Source: Pseudodesulfovibrio nedwellii
Lineage (GTDB): Bacteria > Desulfobacterota > Desulfovibrionia > Desulfovibrionales > Desulfovibrionaceae
DNA length: 64,000 nt
NCBI RefSeq assembly: GCF_027923765.1
Contig: NZ_AP026709.1
Span: 124,001 to 188,000 of the forward strand
Direction of reading: 5' to 3'
Shown piece by piece: positions 8,178 to 17,189 of the stretch. Each line of letters opens with the position of its first letter. Position 1 is the stretch's first letter. The position numbers and the translations under genes are program-made. Below the pieces are notes generated by a model that worked only from the letters and a program-made list of their open reading frames with translations, had not been told where the DNA came from and searched no databases.

Positions 8178-9335
8178 TTACCCGAAGGTAATGGTGTCCC
8201 CGTTGCCGAGGTATGCTTTATCTTTCGATCTGAACTTGGCGGTTCCTTCCACTACCGGATATCCGGCAGCGATGAACTTTTTGGCGCAGAGTACGCCGGT
8301 GCAATGATTGCAACCGATGCGCTCGAAGCCATAGTCGCCAAGTGAGATGACCAGATCGTCATACTTGGGATCCCAGTCATCAAAGGGCGAGATGTGCAAT
8401 CCGCCGTAGATGCCGTGGCAATTGTCGTTTTCGTATTTGATCTCATTGTACGCGGTCTCGGCGAAACGGATGATGCCCTGATGGCAGCAACCCGTGACGC
8501 TGACAAGTCCTTTGTCCGCTACGTTGAAGTACAGGGATTGCTCTCCGTACACGCGGCAGATGATGGGGATGGCGAAGACATAGCTTGCCATGCCGGGGAT
8601 GACCTTGTTCAGTCCATTTTTGACCGTGATGAGCTTGCCCGTGTGGCCGCAGTCCTTGATGTACTGCAATCCTTCCGGGTAGAAGCCCTCGGGGATATAA
8701 ATTGTTATATCCGGGTCGTATTTCAAAGCGACAGGGAGTCCCCAGAAGTGATCGAAGTGCTCGTGGGAGAAGAACAGAGCTTCGATTTCCTTGTTCTCCA
8801 GCATCTTGTCGATGCCTTCCCGTTTGAAGCATTCGTCACACCATTTATAGGACCAGCCCACGTCGAGGAGGAATTTCCGCTTGTTACCGCTCATTTCCTC
8901 AACTTCTACCAGTGCTGCATAACCACCCGCATTTTCGGGATGCACGGAGTTGGCTTCGATGATGTCCCAAGCTTCTTCCAAACGGTTGGGCAGCAGGTGT
9001 TTGATTTTGGCGATACCTTCATCATACGATCCTTTTCCAAGCCCCTTGCCGTTGCCGAACGGGGGCCAGTTGTAGTCGTACTGGTTCACAAGCAGTCCAC
9101 CTGCTCCCTTGATATCACCCATGAGAACACCGTTCTCGAACCAACTTGTTTCCGAGATGTTCGTCACCTTGACGCTTCTACACATCCCGATGTCTGTCAT
9201 TTTACGTTCTGTTTCAGGGAAGTATCCTTCACGCATGGGGGAGTATGAATACAAGCCCATGGCTCCAAGCAGGCCGACGCCCACACCGGTTGCGGCTCCC
9301 TTCAGGAAGTCGCGTCTTTTCATGTTGTCTGACAT
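8178..9335 (-). CDS. Tat-exported metallo-beta-lactamase-fold hydrolase (COG1237-like)
   Basis: 385 residues beginning with a twin-arginine signal (KRRDFLKGAATGVGVGLLGAMG), so it is probably exported folded with its metals. The metal-binding motif SHEHFDH is followed by VTGCCHQG, GGLHIS and GCNHCTG, the order I know from COG1237 metal-dependent hydrolases related to the pterin-linked RFA-P synthase-like group. The substrate is unknown. It follows a polytopic membrane protein by 18 bases and precedes the CobW GTPase, so the three probably act together at the periplasmic face. Confidence 0.8.
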   Translation of the reverse strand: MSDNMKRRDFLKGAATGVGVGLLGAMGLYSYSPMREGYFPETERKMTDIGMCRSVKVTNISETSWFENGVLMGDIKGAGGLLVNQYDYNWPPFGNGKGLGKGSYDEGIAKIKHLLPNRLEEAWDIIEANSVHPENAGGYAALVEVEEMSGNKRKFLLDVGWSYKWCDECFKREGIDKMLENKEIEALFFSHEHFDHFWGLPVALKYDPDITIYIPEGFYPEGLQYIKDCGHTGKLITVKNGLNKVIPGMASYVFAIPIICRVYGEQSLYFNVADKGLVSVTGCCHQGIIRFAETAYNEIKYENDNCHGIYGGLHISPFDDWDPKYDDLVISLGDYGFERIGCNHCTGVLCAKKFIAAGYPVVEGTAKFRSKDKAYLGNGDTITFG

Positions 9336-9353
9336 GCGATTCTTCTTTCCGGG

Positions 9354-10772
9354 CTATTTGCCGGGGATGATGTTGACGGCTGCATAGACAGAAGGCAATG
9401 CCCATACCGTGACGAAGTAGAAGATCACGCCCATGGCAACGCCTGCGCCGAGGCCTACACCGAATCTCGGAGTCCAGCGGACATCTTCAATGGCGGCTTT
9501 GTGCGCTTCATGATCAGCATCGATTTCTTCAGCGGTCTTGGGAACCATCTTCCAAGCCGGCCAGTTGTCCATGAACCAGTGGTGGACCAGCCAAATATTG
9601 ACCAGCCAGATCATCGGAATCATGGGGAATTGTTGCGGATGAGAGAATCCCTTTTGGGTACCGAGGAACATGTGGGACGTCTTGTAGTAGACAATGTACA
9701 GCGCTATGGCGCCGATCAGAGTGACCACGGTGCGCAGGAGCACGTTGACGGGCATGGAATACTTCTTGGGCCAGTTGTCGCAGTAGAATGTGACGAATAG
9801 AGCCGGGACCAGGAAGAAGATAGCCATTTCACCGACATGCAGCCAACGCCAGTCAGGTGCGAATGCACGGCGGGTTCCTCGAATAGCTTCGCCCCAGGTC
9901 AGTTCCTGCGCGAAGTAGAGGAAGAAGTGCATGGCAAGGGCAATGCCGATGATGCCGAAGAAGCATGCAAAGCGACGAGCCCAGTCGTTTTTGATCAGGT
10001 TGAAGGGATAGCGTTCCCAGATGGTTTCCACCAGCCAGACAACCACGGTGCAGCACATGATCCATGAGACATGGAAGTTGCCGGATACGGTGTCCGCAAA
10101 CTGTTCCCAATATGGCGGGGCGATGGAAGTGAAGTATTGCCATGGATGATACAGAATACCCATGTGCGGGTGCATGGTGACAAAGTAGACTATCATGGAC
10201 AAGAAGAAGGTCAGTATGAGGATGGAGAATCCCTTGGCCGGCTGCTTCATCTTTTGCCACGGAGCCTCTTCAAAGGCGACCACCCATGCGGGCGAAAGCC
10301 AACTGGCAATAGCCGCGAACATGAGTACGGCCAGAGCCGAGTATTCGATTGCAAAGAAACTGGTAACGCCGGGGAGCTTTTCGAGCTGTTCCGGGTTGAA
10401 GTATGCAAGGCCGTAGTTGCCAAGCAGGCCTTCGAAAAAGCCCTTGATGAGCGCGACCAGAATAACCACCGAGATCGTGGTCAGGATTGCCCCTTTGACC
10501 AGTGGATGTGTGGTTTCAAGCCATTTGCGCTTAAATGGCCAGAAGTTAAAGATGTAGACCATCCAAATCATCATGATCAGCCACCAACGGCAGTACATGT
10601 ACCCCACGTATGGGGTGTACATGCGCATGATGCCGCGCGGGTCTTGAAAAATCCACCATGTGAGATAGAAGATACCGAGCGTCAGTACCAAGCTGACCAG
10701 TGCAGGGACAGGCCCTGACCAGCGCTTGACTAGCTTGCGTTCTTCCAAGTAGCCTTCGCCAAACCGTTCCAT
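9354..10772 (-). CDS. His- and Trp-rich polytopic membrane protein of unknown function
   Basis: 472 residues with roughly ten to twelve hydrophobic segments; I do not recognise the family. An upstream in-frame start at 10880 is rejected because a clear AGGAGG lies 5 bases before the ATG at 10772 (MERFGEGYLEERK). Histidines sit in or beside membrane segments (MHPHMGILYHPW, GNFHVSW, AMHFFLYF, RWLHVGEM, VHHWFMDNWPAW), a pattern expected of haem or metal ligands but not proof. The operon also encodes an RR-motif protein, a Tat hydrolase and a metal GTPase. Confidence 0.75.
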   Translation of the reverse strand: MERFGEGYLEERKLVKRWSGPVPALVSLVLTLGIFYLTWWIFQDPRGIMRMYTPYVGYMYCRWWLIMMIWMVYIFNFWPFKRKWLETTHPLVKGAILTTISVVILVALIKGFFEGLLGNYGLAYFNPEQLEKLPGVTSFFAIEYSALAVLMFAAIASWLSPAWVVAFEEAPWQKMKQPAKGFSILILTFFLSMIVYFVTMHPHMGILYHPWQYFTSIAPPYWEQFADTVSGNFHVSWIMCCTVVVWLVETIWERYPFNLIKNDWARRFACFFGIIGIALAMHFFLYFAQELTWGEAIRGTRRAFAPDWRWLHVGEMAIFFLVPALFVTFYCDNWPKKYSMPVNVLLRTVVTLIGAIALYIVYYKTSHMFLGTQKGFSHPQQFPMIPMIWLVNIWLVHHWFMDNWPAWKMVPKTAEEIDADHEAHKAAIEDVRWTPRFGVGLGAGVAMGVIFYFVTVWALPSVYAAVNIIPGK

Positions 10773-10833
10773 TCTAGCCTCCTCTTGAGGGGTTCCGGGA
10801 TATGGGCCCCACCCCATTTCCCCGGTTGTTCGG

Positions 10834-11112
10834 TTACCTCCCGGATTTTCCCGGACCGTGTGTTCCTGCCATGGCCTCATATACGGCCGTGAGCAGGGCT
10901 TCGCGGTCCGGTGAATCCGGGTCCAATCCTAATCGTTCTGCTTCCATAGAAAGCAATTCCGGGGGAAAGTCGCTTGCGATGGAATCCAACTCCATTTTCG
11001 GACGTTTTATGTCCGTTGGCGTTGATTGTTCTTCGCCCGTAGCCACGGCAGCTACACGCTGCCCAGCCTTGAAACTTCCCCTGAAAAGTTGTCTGCGTGT
11101 CATGTCCGCCAT
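10834..11112 (-). CDS. Small protein with N-terminal twin-arginine motif
   Basis: 92 residues starting MADMTRRQLFRGSFKAGQ. The TRRQLF motif resembles a Tat signal, but no hydrophobic stretch follows, so export is doubtful. The rest is acidic and helical (PPELLSMEAERLGLDPDS). The start at 11112 has AGAAGG about 9 bases upstream and overlaps the end of the GntR gene by 13 bases, indicating coupled translation. No family recognised. It might be a chaperone or a leader-like partner of the hydrolase encoded downstream. Confidence 0.65.
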   Translation of the reverse strand: MADMTRRQLFRGSFKAGQRVAAVATGEEQSTPTDIKRPKMELDSIASDFPPELLSMEAERLGLDPDSPDREALLTAVYEAMAGTHGPGKSGR

Positions 11113-11855
11113 ACTGTATTCCCTTCTTCCTGTTCTGCTTTTTCCCTGAGGGAGCGGTACACCAGATCTGTCATGGGCACTTGTTCTCGTTCTTCGAGGA
11201 TGTCGCACATCCTGAGAAAATAGTTGGCCGTGATGGATCGCGCCCATTCCCCATCACGAGCTTGCAGTGCGTGCAGCAGTTTGATGTGGTCTGCGAATAT
11301 TGCTTCACGCTCTTCGCGGCGCAGAGTGAAAAAAATGTTGTAGGTCGCCATGTCGGTGGAGCAGACCTGTTCGACCGTGCGCACCAGAAAATCGTTGCCC
11401 GTACCGACGGCTACAAGTCGGAAAAACGTCAGGCTTTCGTTCCAAACTCGTTCAGCCGATTTTTGAAAGATGGAACGGGATATGTTGACGCTGCATTGCT
11501 TGAGTTCTTCAAGATGACGTGCCCCGATATGATGGGCTGCATGTTCCGCCACTACGGGCAAGAGCATGAATGCCGCTTCAAGTTGGTCGGCCATGGCCTT
11601 CTCCGGGCTGAGATTGAGATCGAGTGGATTGTCGTGGGCGGGAGAAATGCCGACGCGAAGATAGCAGCCGCTTCCGGGACGGATGGAAACCAACCCTCGT
11701 GCTTCCAGCGAATGCAGAATACCGCGAAGTGTGTTTCGACTGACGTCAAGCAAACTCACAAGCCTGCGTTCCGGGGGGAGCCGGTCGCCGGTCTTGAGTT
11801 CCATGTCTTGAATGATCTGACCGAGTTTTTTGAGAGCCAACTCTTTCTTTCTCAT
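11100..11855 (-). CDS. GntR/FadR-type transcriptional regulator with FCD ligand domain
   Basis: About 251 residues: a winged-helix GntR domain (about 1-70; LPPERRLVSLLDVSRNTLRGILHSLEARGLVSIRPGSGCYLRV) followed by an all-helical FCD domain that in the family binds carboxylate ligands, often through a metal. A GTG at 11921 would add 22 residues, but it would place candidate operator 11892-11906 inside the coding region; the ATG at 11855 is preferred. It is first in a leftward operon with the small RR protein, the membrane protein, the hydrolase and CobW, and probably controls all of them through the ATTGGT/ACCAAT boxes upstream. Confidence 0.85.
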   Translation of the reverse strand: MRKKELALKKLGQIIQDMELKTGDRLPPERRLVSLLDVSRNTLRGILHSLEARGLVSIRPGSGCYLRVGISPAHDNPLDLNLSPEKAMADQLEAAFMLLPVVAEHAAHHIGARHLEELKQCSVNISRSIFQKSAERVWNESLTFFRLVAVGTGNDFLVRTVEQVCSTDMATYNIFFTLRREEREAIFADHIKLLHALQARDGEWARSITANYFLRMCDILEEREQVPMTDLVYRSLREKAEQEEGNTVWRT

Positions 11856-11891
11856 GTGACACTTGCCGCCTTTGCGCGTTTTTGTGCGCCT

Positions 11892-12009
11892 ATTGGAGTT
11901 ACCAATTAGCTGCCTGTACACATTGCAGCCAACAAAAATGTGTAAATTAGAACAAAAAGAACCAATTTATACTAATTACTAAACCAATAGGTGAATTGGT
12001 AGAACCAAT
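11892..12009. promoter_or_regulatory. Cluster of ATTGG/CCAAT boxes, candidate GntR operators
   Basis: A perfect ATTGGT-AGA-ACCAAT palindrome lies at 11995-12009 and ATTGG-AGTTA-CCAAT at 11892-11906. Further ACCAAT half-sites are at 11961-11966 and 11983-11988. The cluster fills the space directly upstream of the GntR start, as expected for autoregulation by a FadR-family dimer. Confidence 0.6.
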
Positions 12010-12058
12010 CAAGTAAGAACGTGCTGCTTTTTGGTATGACCGATTTACAACGGTAGAG

Positions 12059-12088
12059 CCTCGCTCAATGATGATTTATTGAGCGAGG
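12059..12088. terminator. Hairpin after the PAS/GAF sensor gene
   Basis: 11-bp perfect stem CCTCGCTCAAT / ATTGAGCGAGG with an 8-base loop, 35 bases past the sensor's stop codon. There is no T-run on the minus strand, so termination would be weak or need other factors. Confidence 0.5.
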
Positions 12089-12123
12089 TCGTAAGGAGGC
12101 GTGAGAATTTGGAGGTGTTGGGT

Positions 12124-13389
12124 CTATTTTTTGCGCTTGGCTGCGATGGCATCATTCAACGGTGTGAGTATGGAGTCGAATGCCTTGGCATCAAAATCAA
12201 CAAAGCGGTTGGGCTCGGTTGAGCAAAGAATTAGTACGGTCCGTAGAATGTTTTTCTCATAGTATGGTTTGGCATAATAGGAGCGAATGCCTCTCGGGAT
12301 AAACAGTGCCCAGTCAATGGGCTTGATGCTGTCGAGGGTGTCGTCCACAACGAGATGGTCGATTTTGAAGCGTGCGATATCTTCGGCAATGGTTCCCTTG
12401 TAGGAGAATTTTTCGCCAGGGGTCATGTCCGCCAGAGGTGCACCAACACCGGTTACGACAACGGTCTTTCTGCGGGTTTGAATGTCGGAAAGCATGACGG
12501 CATTGCACCGCTTACCTATTTCGGACAGTTCAAGGACACGCCTGAGCATGTCGGAAATATTCGTGGCTTCATTGAATATTGCTTGTGTGTTTTCTGATTG
12601 TGTATTGGCCGTCTCTTTTTTCCCGATGTAAATAGGCAGTGCGGAAATACGGATCAGAGCGCTTTGTTTCCATGGTACCCATTGTAATTCCACGTTGGCT
12701 TTGAGGGGTTCTCCTTGTGTTGAACAGAGATCAAGCGTCCCGTTCCATGGGCGATTAGGCAAGTCCGGCAGAATTGATTCCATGATTTCGTCGTTTGTTT
12801 TGGGCGATATCTCTGTAAAATGGGGGAGCAGGCCATTCATGGCTCGCGGTAGAGCGAAAAGTTCACGTGCAGCCGCATTGGCCTGTTTGATTCTGAGTGA
12901 CTGATGGTTCATCAGGATGACGGGAGTCGGTACATTATCAATGCGGAGCCGTGATTCGGCGTCGGTTTTCTGGATGTCTCGGATAACATCCACGGTGTCA
13001 TCGACATCCAGAAGATACCCGTAATAATACCGTGGATCGGATGAGTTTACGGCGCCGGTTAGTTTGAGCCACATAATCCCGTCAGCCGGGGTGTGCACTC
13101 GAAAGACTGTCGCCATAGTTCGGCCTTCTCGCACGGCTTCAAAGAAAGCATCAAGGAGATGGACGTCTTCAGGTAGAAGCATTTGTTTTCGGAACGAGAT
13201 GTTTTTTAGAAATAGACGGGCACTGTCTCCAAGTGGGTGCAGGGAGTAGTCGTTGAGGAATTCGATACGCGATCTGGCTATTTCTATTCGCCAGAGGAGA
13301 GCAGGGAAATCATCCACAAAACTTCGGAGGTCCTGCATGGGGATTGCGTGGTTGCTGGGGGCGGTTCCTGTGTTTGTATCGCGTGTCAT
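12124..13389 (-). CDS. Cytoplasmic PAS-PAS-GAF-like sensor protein without output domain
   Basis: 421 residues and no membrane segment. Residues about 20-135 look like a PAS_3-type fold ending in YYYGYLLDVDDTVDVIRDI; a second PAS covers about 140-265 (VPTPVILMNHQSLRIKQANAAARELF). The C-terminal 140 residues resemble a GAF domain (AIFNEATNISDMLRRVLELSEIGKRCNAVMLSD). No kinase, cyclase or DNA-binding domain follows, so it must signal through a partner. It lies upstream of the GntR operon on the same strand but is separated by a hairpin and about 270 bases. Confidence 0.65.
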   Translation of the reverse strand: MTRDTNTGTAPSNHAIPMQDLRSFVDDFPALLWRIEIARSRIEFLNDYSLHPLGDSARLFLKNISFRKQMLLPEDVHLLDAFFEAVREGRTMATVFRVHTPADGIMWLKLTGAVNSSDPRYYYGYLLDVDDTVDVIRDIQKTDAESRLRIDNVPTPVILMNHQSLRIKQANAAARELFALPRAMNGLLPHFTEISPKTNDEIMESILPDLPNRPWNGTLDLCSTQGEPLKANVELQWVPWKQSALIRISALPIYIGKKETANTQSENTQAIFNEATNISDMLRRVLELSEIGKRCNAVMLSDIQTRRKTVVVTGVGAPLADMTPGEKFSYKGTIAEDIARFKIDHLVVDDTLDSIKPIDWALFIPRGIRSYYAKPYYEKNILRTVLILCSTEPNRFVDFDAKAFDSILTPLNDAIAAKRKK

Positions 13390-13548
13390 AGTGCCTCCTG
13401 TTGACCTAGTAGCAATTACTGTATTTCATGTGCTTGGTCAACGGGGGGAGGTGGTGATTAACAATTGATGTATGCCTTTCAAAATGAATTTCAGCTGTTT
13501 GCATTGAGCAATATGCATTGTTTATTCTGTACTCAAGGCCTTAATTCT

Positions 13549-14217
13549 TTATAGAAAGAGGGTTGTTTGTAGGCTTTTGACAGTCAATCCTTTCAAGCTG
13601 CAGAGGCAAATATCGGCTTTAGTAAGTACCTGTCCCGGCGAGTTCGGATTATCGAAACCAACACAGCGCATACCTGCATTTTTAGCGGCCAATACGCCAT
13701 GGGTTGAGTCTTCGATGACAATGCAGTCCGCAGGAGAAGCTCCGATTTTTTTAGCCGCCAACAGGAATATGTCCGGGGCGGGTTTGGCCTCCTTGACATC
13801 GTTGCCGCCCACGATCGTTGTGATGGTTGTGTTCAGACCTATGGCCGTCAATGTGGCTTCGATAACATCCGTTGTATTGGAAGAGGCCAAGGCAAAGGGG
13901 ATGCTCTGTGCTTTTAGATCATTAAGCAGGGAGACTATGCCGGGAATGGGGAGCAATCCTTTGGTCGCACCGAGGAAAGTCTTGTAATGTTCCATCTTGG
14001 CATCAGACATTTCTTGTGGTGTTGCTTTGAGTTGATACTTTTCCTTCATGAATTGCCATTGGCTGACACTGGAAGTGCCAATGAGATGGCGGTATTCTTC
14101 TGGTGGACAGACGACGCCAAGTTCTGCGGCATACTCGATGAATATTTTTTCGTGGATAGGTTCGGAGTCGAAGAGAACACCGTCCATGTCAAAAAGGACT
14201 GCTCCAGGTTGTTTCAT
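13549..14217 (-). CDS. HAD-superfamily hydrolase, beta-phosphoglucomutase-like
   Basis: 222 residues with all HAD motifs: FDMDGVLFDSEP (nucleophile and acid Asp), SSNTT, KPAPD and EDSTHGV. The helical cap after motif I is typical of the phosphoglucomutase / 2-deoxyglucose-6-phosphatase / phosphoglycolate phosphatase branch. The substrate is probably a sugar or small organic phosphate. It stands alone, with about 160 bases before the next leftward gene and a divergent PilZ gene on the other side. Confidence 0.85.
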   Translation of the reverse strand: MKQPGAVLFDMDGVLFDSEPIHEKIFIEYAAELGVVCPPEEYRHLIGTSSVSQWQFMKEKYQLKATPQEMSDAKMEHYKTFLGATKGLLPIPGIVSLLNDLKAQSIPFALASSNTTDVIEATLTAIGLNTTITTIVGGNDVKEAKPAPDIFLLAAKKIGASPADCIVIEDSTHGVLAAKNAGMRCVGFDNPNSPGQVLTKADICLCSLKGLTVKSLQTTLFL

Positions 14218-14589
14218 TGTATATTCTTTGACGTTTTGCGTCCGTTAGAAAAATTATCGGGCATGGTCACTCATCAAGGCTCATGCGTCAATGATCGATT
14301 GTTCGATGGAAGTATTGATGAGTTCCCGGTTCATATGGTTTTTTTTTGCTCAATCGTTTGTCATGAAAAGGTTTTATCTATCGTATTCGTATAGGATAAA
14401 AAATAATGACAATTGTATGGATCTTCGTTGAGAAGGGAGAGTTTTACTCATTACGGAACAAGGGGGCGGTGGTTATACATATGTCGTGATTATTTCCTAT
14501 GGAGATATACGCTGACGTTTGGTACGAATATCGGGTGGAGTACCCAAAGGGTGTCTTTGGGGTGGGGAGAACCGTTGTGATGGGGGATC
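14218..14589. other. Intergenic region between divergent HAD and PilZ genes
   Basis: No gene seen. It must hold promoters in both directions. The only visible patterns are A/T runs near 14340 and 14395, and I see no clear terminator or operator. Confidence 0.4.
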
Positions 14590-15267
14590 ATGTCAAATTC
14601 AAAGACAGACGGCGCTAAAAAAGACGAGGAATTCAAGGTAAACCGCGAGCACTGGGCAGACCACTCCATTTATTATGGTGCCAGTGTGCATGTGAGCAAG
14701 ATCTTTGAAGAGGAGAAGCTCAGTGGTCGTATCGTCGGTTTGAGCGAATATAACTATTTGATTCTCGAAATTCCGTTGGTTATCGGGCATCGGGCGCGTT
14801 ATACTCCTGGGTCTACAGTCATCGTGAAGTTCGTGAATGAAGGGACTGTTTACGGATTTTATTCTGAAATACTTCAGGTTCATTACGATCCTGCCCCGAT
14901 CATGTATCTCAAATATCCCAGTGAAGTTGAGTCCTTTGAATTCCGTGCATACAAGCGTTTCGCCGGTAGAACGCCTGCTCGCATGTTCAATGATGAAGCC
15001 CATTATTATTGTCTTATTGATGACATTAGTTCCGGAGGATGCAGCCTTTCCGTGCATCAGGCCAGTCTCAAGGATAAAGAACATATTTCCCTGGATGAAA
15101 AGGCCCAACTTGTTTTCAGCCTGTCTGGTCTCGGAGAGATTGAGCTTACGTGTGTAGTTAAAAGCATGTCGCAAGAAGACGATACACTTTGCTATGGCGT
15201 AGAATTTGATACCACCGGAGAATCTTTTGAGCAGATAAGGCAATACCTTGAAATGTTGTCACGTTGA
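14590..15267 (+). CDS. PilZ-domain cyclic-di-GMP receptor (YcgR-like)
   Basis: 225 residues in two domains. The N-terminal half (about 25-115) has the beta-rich YcgR/PilZN pattern. The C-terminal half begins with an RxxxR-like segment (FRAYKRFAGR, about 116-125), followed by DDISSGG, the D/NxSxxG motif that binds cyclic-di-GMP. YcgR-type proteins slow flagellar motors or control surface behaviour. A second PilZ gene follows 150 bases later, and a chemoreceptor lies 7 kb away. Confidence 0.85.
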   Translation: MSNSKTDGAKKDEEFKVNREHWADHSIYYGASVHVSKIFEEEKLSGRIVGLSEYNYLILEIPLVIGHRARYTPGSTVIVKFVNEGTVYGFYSEILQVHYDPAPIMYLKYPSEVESFEFRAYKRFAGRTPARMFNDEAHYYCLIDDISSGGCSLSVHQASLKDKEHISLDEKAQLVFSLSGLGEIELTCVVKSMSQEDDTLCYGVEFDTTGESFEQIRQYLEMLSR

Positions 15268-15414
15268 ATTGATATAAATTGTGCGGATAGAATGAGCTTG
15301 CGGCCATAGATTGGTTTCAGGCTTTTTTTTGTCAGGCACTGTGGAGGTATTGAATTTGCAATAACTTATGCTTACGGTATATTCACGTCAATTTGTTGAA
15401 AAGCTTTCGGTAGG

Positions 15415-16404
15415 ATGATGATTAATTATATGGTCCGATCTAATTATCTGCATGAGGTGCAGCGCACCTTTGGCGGAACCGGTAACCTGGATGTCATGGG
15501 GTTCTTTACTCAGGCATTGTCGGTACTTGTGCCGATGATTTTGGTTATTATTTTATGGCGGTGCCGTAGGAAAATTATTTTTTTGGCTGCTCGATTGGTC
15601 ACGCGGACTTTGTTTTCGCGACATCGCAAGATTATTGAGAATTATTTTGTCTCACGAGGTGTTGTTCTTGAAATTTGTCTGTATTCCGGTGGTGGCGTCG
15701 GCCGTCGGTTGTGTAGTGCCCGTGTTACACGTGTGGTTGGTGGTAAGATGGAATTGCAGTTGCTCGATACCAATCCTGTGGTTGCCAAGCTAAAGAGTGC
15801 CCGTGTCATTTGCTTGATGAAGCCTTTTGCGTATTCAGGCAAACGGATCAATGCTTTTGTCTCATTTATCAGCCACATGGAACGTCGTGGGATTGTGATC
15901 AAGGAATTGTCGGTGATGACACCTATTCGCTATAAGCGCATCATCCGTCGACAACATGCCCGGCAGCGCGTAGCTCGTGAAGGAACTGTTCGCGTCAAGG
16001 TGTGGAGTGGACGCAAGGCGAGTACATTTTGGATGATGCGCCCGGATTTGCAAACGGTGAACAACCCTGCGCGTTATGGAGAGTATACACGTTTGGCCGT
16101 AGAGAATATCTCGGCTGGGGGTATGCGTATGTACGTGGTGAATCCTAAAGGGCCTCTGCCGCCGTTACAAAAGGGAAGTCAATTGGTGCTTCGGGTCAGT
16201 ATTTGGAATCCGAAAACCAAGAAGTATACGTATTTTACAGCATTAGGAACTATTCGTAGCCGTTTTTCAGGCAGGGGTGGGGCTATCGGTCTGGGGATAC
16301 AGTTCACCTCAGAAGGCGAACCTGTCGGTAGCCGCTATAGTTGGCACACTGTTAATGGCGGTATCCAGTCGCTTGGGAAATTCCTTTCTCAGCTTCAAGA
16401 TTAA
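15415..16404 (+). CDS. Membrane-anchored PilZ-domain protein
   Basis: 329 residues. One membrane segment (about 27-46, ALSVLVPMILVIILW) is followed by a basic region, a YcgR-like N-terminal domain and a PilZ domain with RRQHARQRVAR and VENISAGG. Both cyclic-di-GMP contact motifs are intact. The motif separation is longer than usual because of an insert containing WMMRPDLQTV. It is probably a membrane partner of the preceding PilZ protein. Two adjacent ATGs (15415, 15418) could start it. Confidence 0.8.
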   Translation: MMINYMVRSNYLHEVQRTFGGTGNLDVMGFFTQALSVLVPMILVIILWRCRRKIIFLAARLVTRTLFSRHRKIIENYFVSRGVVLEICLYSGGGVGRRLCSARVTRVVGGKMELQLLDTNPVVAKLKSARVICLMKPFAYSGKRINAFVSFISHMERRGIVIKELSVMTPIRYKRIIRRQHARQRVAREGTVRVKVWSGRKASTFWMMRPDLQTVNNPARYGEYTRLAVENISAGGMRMYVVNPKGPLPPLQKGSQLVLRVSIWNPKTKKYTYFTALGTIRSRFSGRGGAIGLGIQFTSEGEPVGSRYSWHTVNGGIQSLGKFLSQLQD

Positions 16405-16425
16405 TAATACGAATCTGGCACGTTT

Positions 16426-16854
16426 CTATTTCTTGCAATCAGAACATAGACCATACAAGTACATCTTGTGGCGAAGCAAGGTAAAGCCATGTTTTTTGGC
16501 AAGCTGTTCCTGACGCTGTTCAATGACATTGTCCAGAATTTCAATATTTTTTCCACATTTTTCACAGATGAGATGGTCGTGATGGTCTTTGCCGTAGCTC
16601 GCTTCATATCTGGTGACACCATCCGCAAAGTCCAGCGGTTCGACCAGGCCCGAGTCACTCAAAAGTTTGAGTGTTCGATAGACCGTGGCTTGACCGACGG
16701 AATTGTCTCTTTTTTTGACTTTGGCGTAGAGTTCTTCTGACGACAAATGATTGTCATGTTTCAGAAGGGTGTCCAGAATGAGCCTGCGTTGCGGCGTCAT
16801 CTTGAGATTTTCATTGGTCAGATATTCTGCAAAAACATCTTGCGGGGCTTTCAT
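16426..16854 (-). CDS. Fur-family metalloregulator (Fur/PerR type)
   Basis: 142 residues from the ATG at 16854; an upstream in-frame start at 16935 would add 27 residues that do not resemble the family. The winged helix is LKMTPQRRLILDTLL...GQATVYRTLKLLSDSGLV, followed by the metal-binding HDHLICEKCG and a C-terminal CSDC: two CxxC pairs for structural zinc and His residues for a regulatory metal. The family controls iron, zinc or peroxide genes. The gene is alone, and its 3' end lies 21 bases from the converging PilZ gene. Confidence 0.9.
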   Translation of the reverse strand: MKAPQDVFAEYLTNENLKMTPQRRLILDTLLKHDNHLSSEELYAKVKKRDNSVGQATVYRTLKLLSDSGLVEPLDFADGVTRYEASYGKDHHDHLICEKCGKNIEILDNVIEQRQEQLAKKHGFTLLRHKMYLYGLCSDCKK

Positions 16855-17062
16855 TGTATATCCCGTCGGTTTGTTTGAATTTCGATACAATCTCTCAATA
16901 CGGGAAGCAATAAAGGGTGTCAAACAGTCCGTCATACTTTTTTTTGTAGTTATTAAATCGTCATCTTTTGATCAATTTTCTTTTCAGCCTTGACATTCAA
17001 GGGCGTGGTTTCTACAACCTGTTTCCTGCAAAGCGATGTTGCCAGACAATATCGCCCCATGC

Positions 17063-17154
17063 GGAGAGGTGGCAGAGCTCGGTTTAATGCGCTGGTCTTG
17101 AAAACCAGAGACGGGGCAACTCGTCCGGAGGTTCGAATCCTCTCCTCTCCGCCA
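17063..17154 (+). tRNA. tRNA-Ser (anticodon UGA)
   Basis: Acceptor stem GGAGAGG pairs with CCTCTCC, followed by discriminator G and an encoded CCA. The anticodon stem CTGGT/ACCAG encloses CTTGAAA, giving anticodon TGA. The T-arm GGAGGTTCGAATCCTC is canonical, and the long variable arm fits a class II serine tRNA of 92 bases. Confidence 0.97.
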
Positions 17155-17189
17155 TATAACAATATTACTTCGTATCAAGAAGTGTCATA

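Noticed and set aside
8394-9248. 284-codon plus-strand frame within the Tat hydrolase gene
   Set aside because: The opposite strand has a Tat signal and complete metal-binding motifs; this frame has none.
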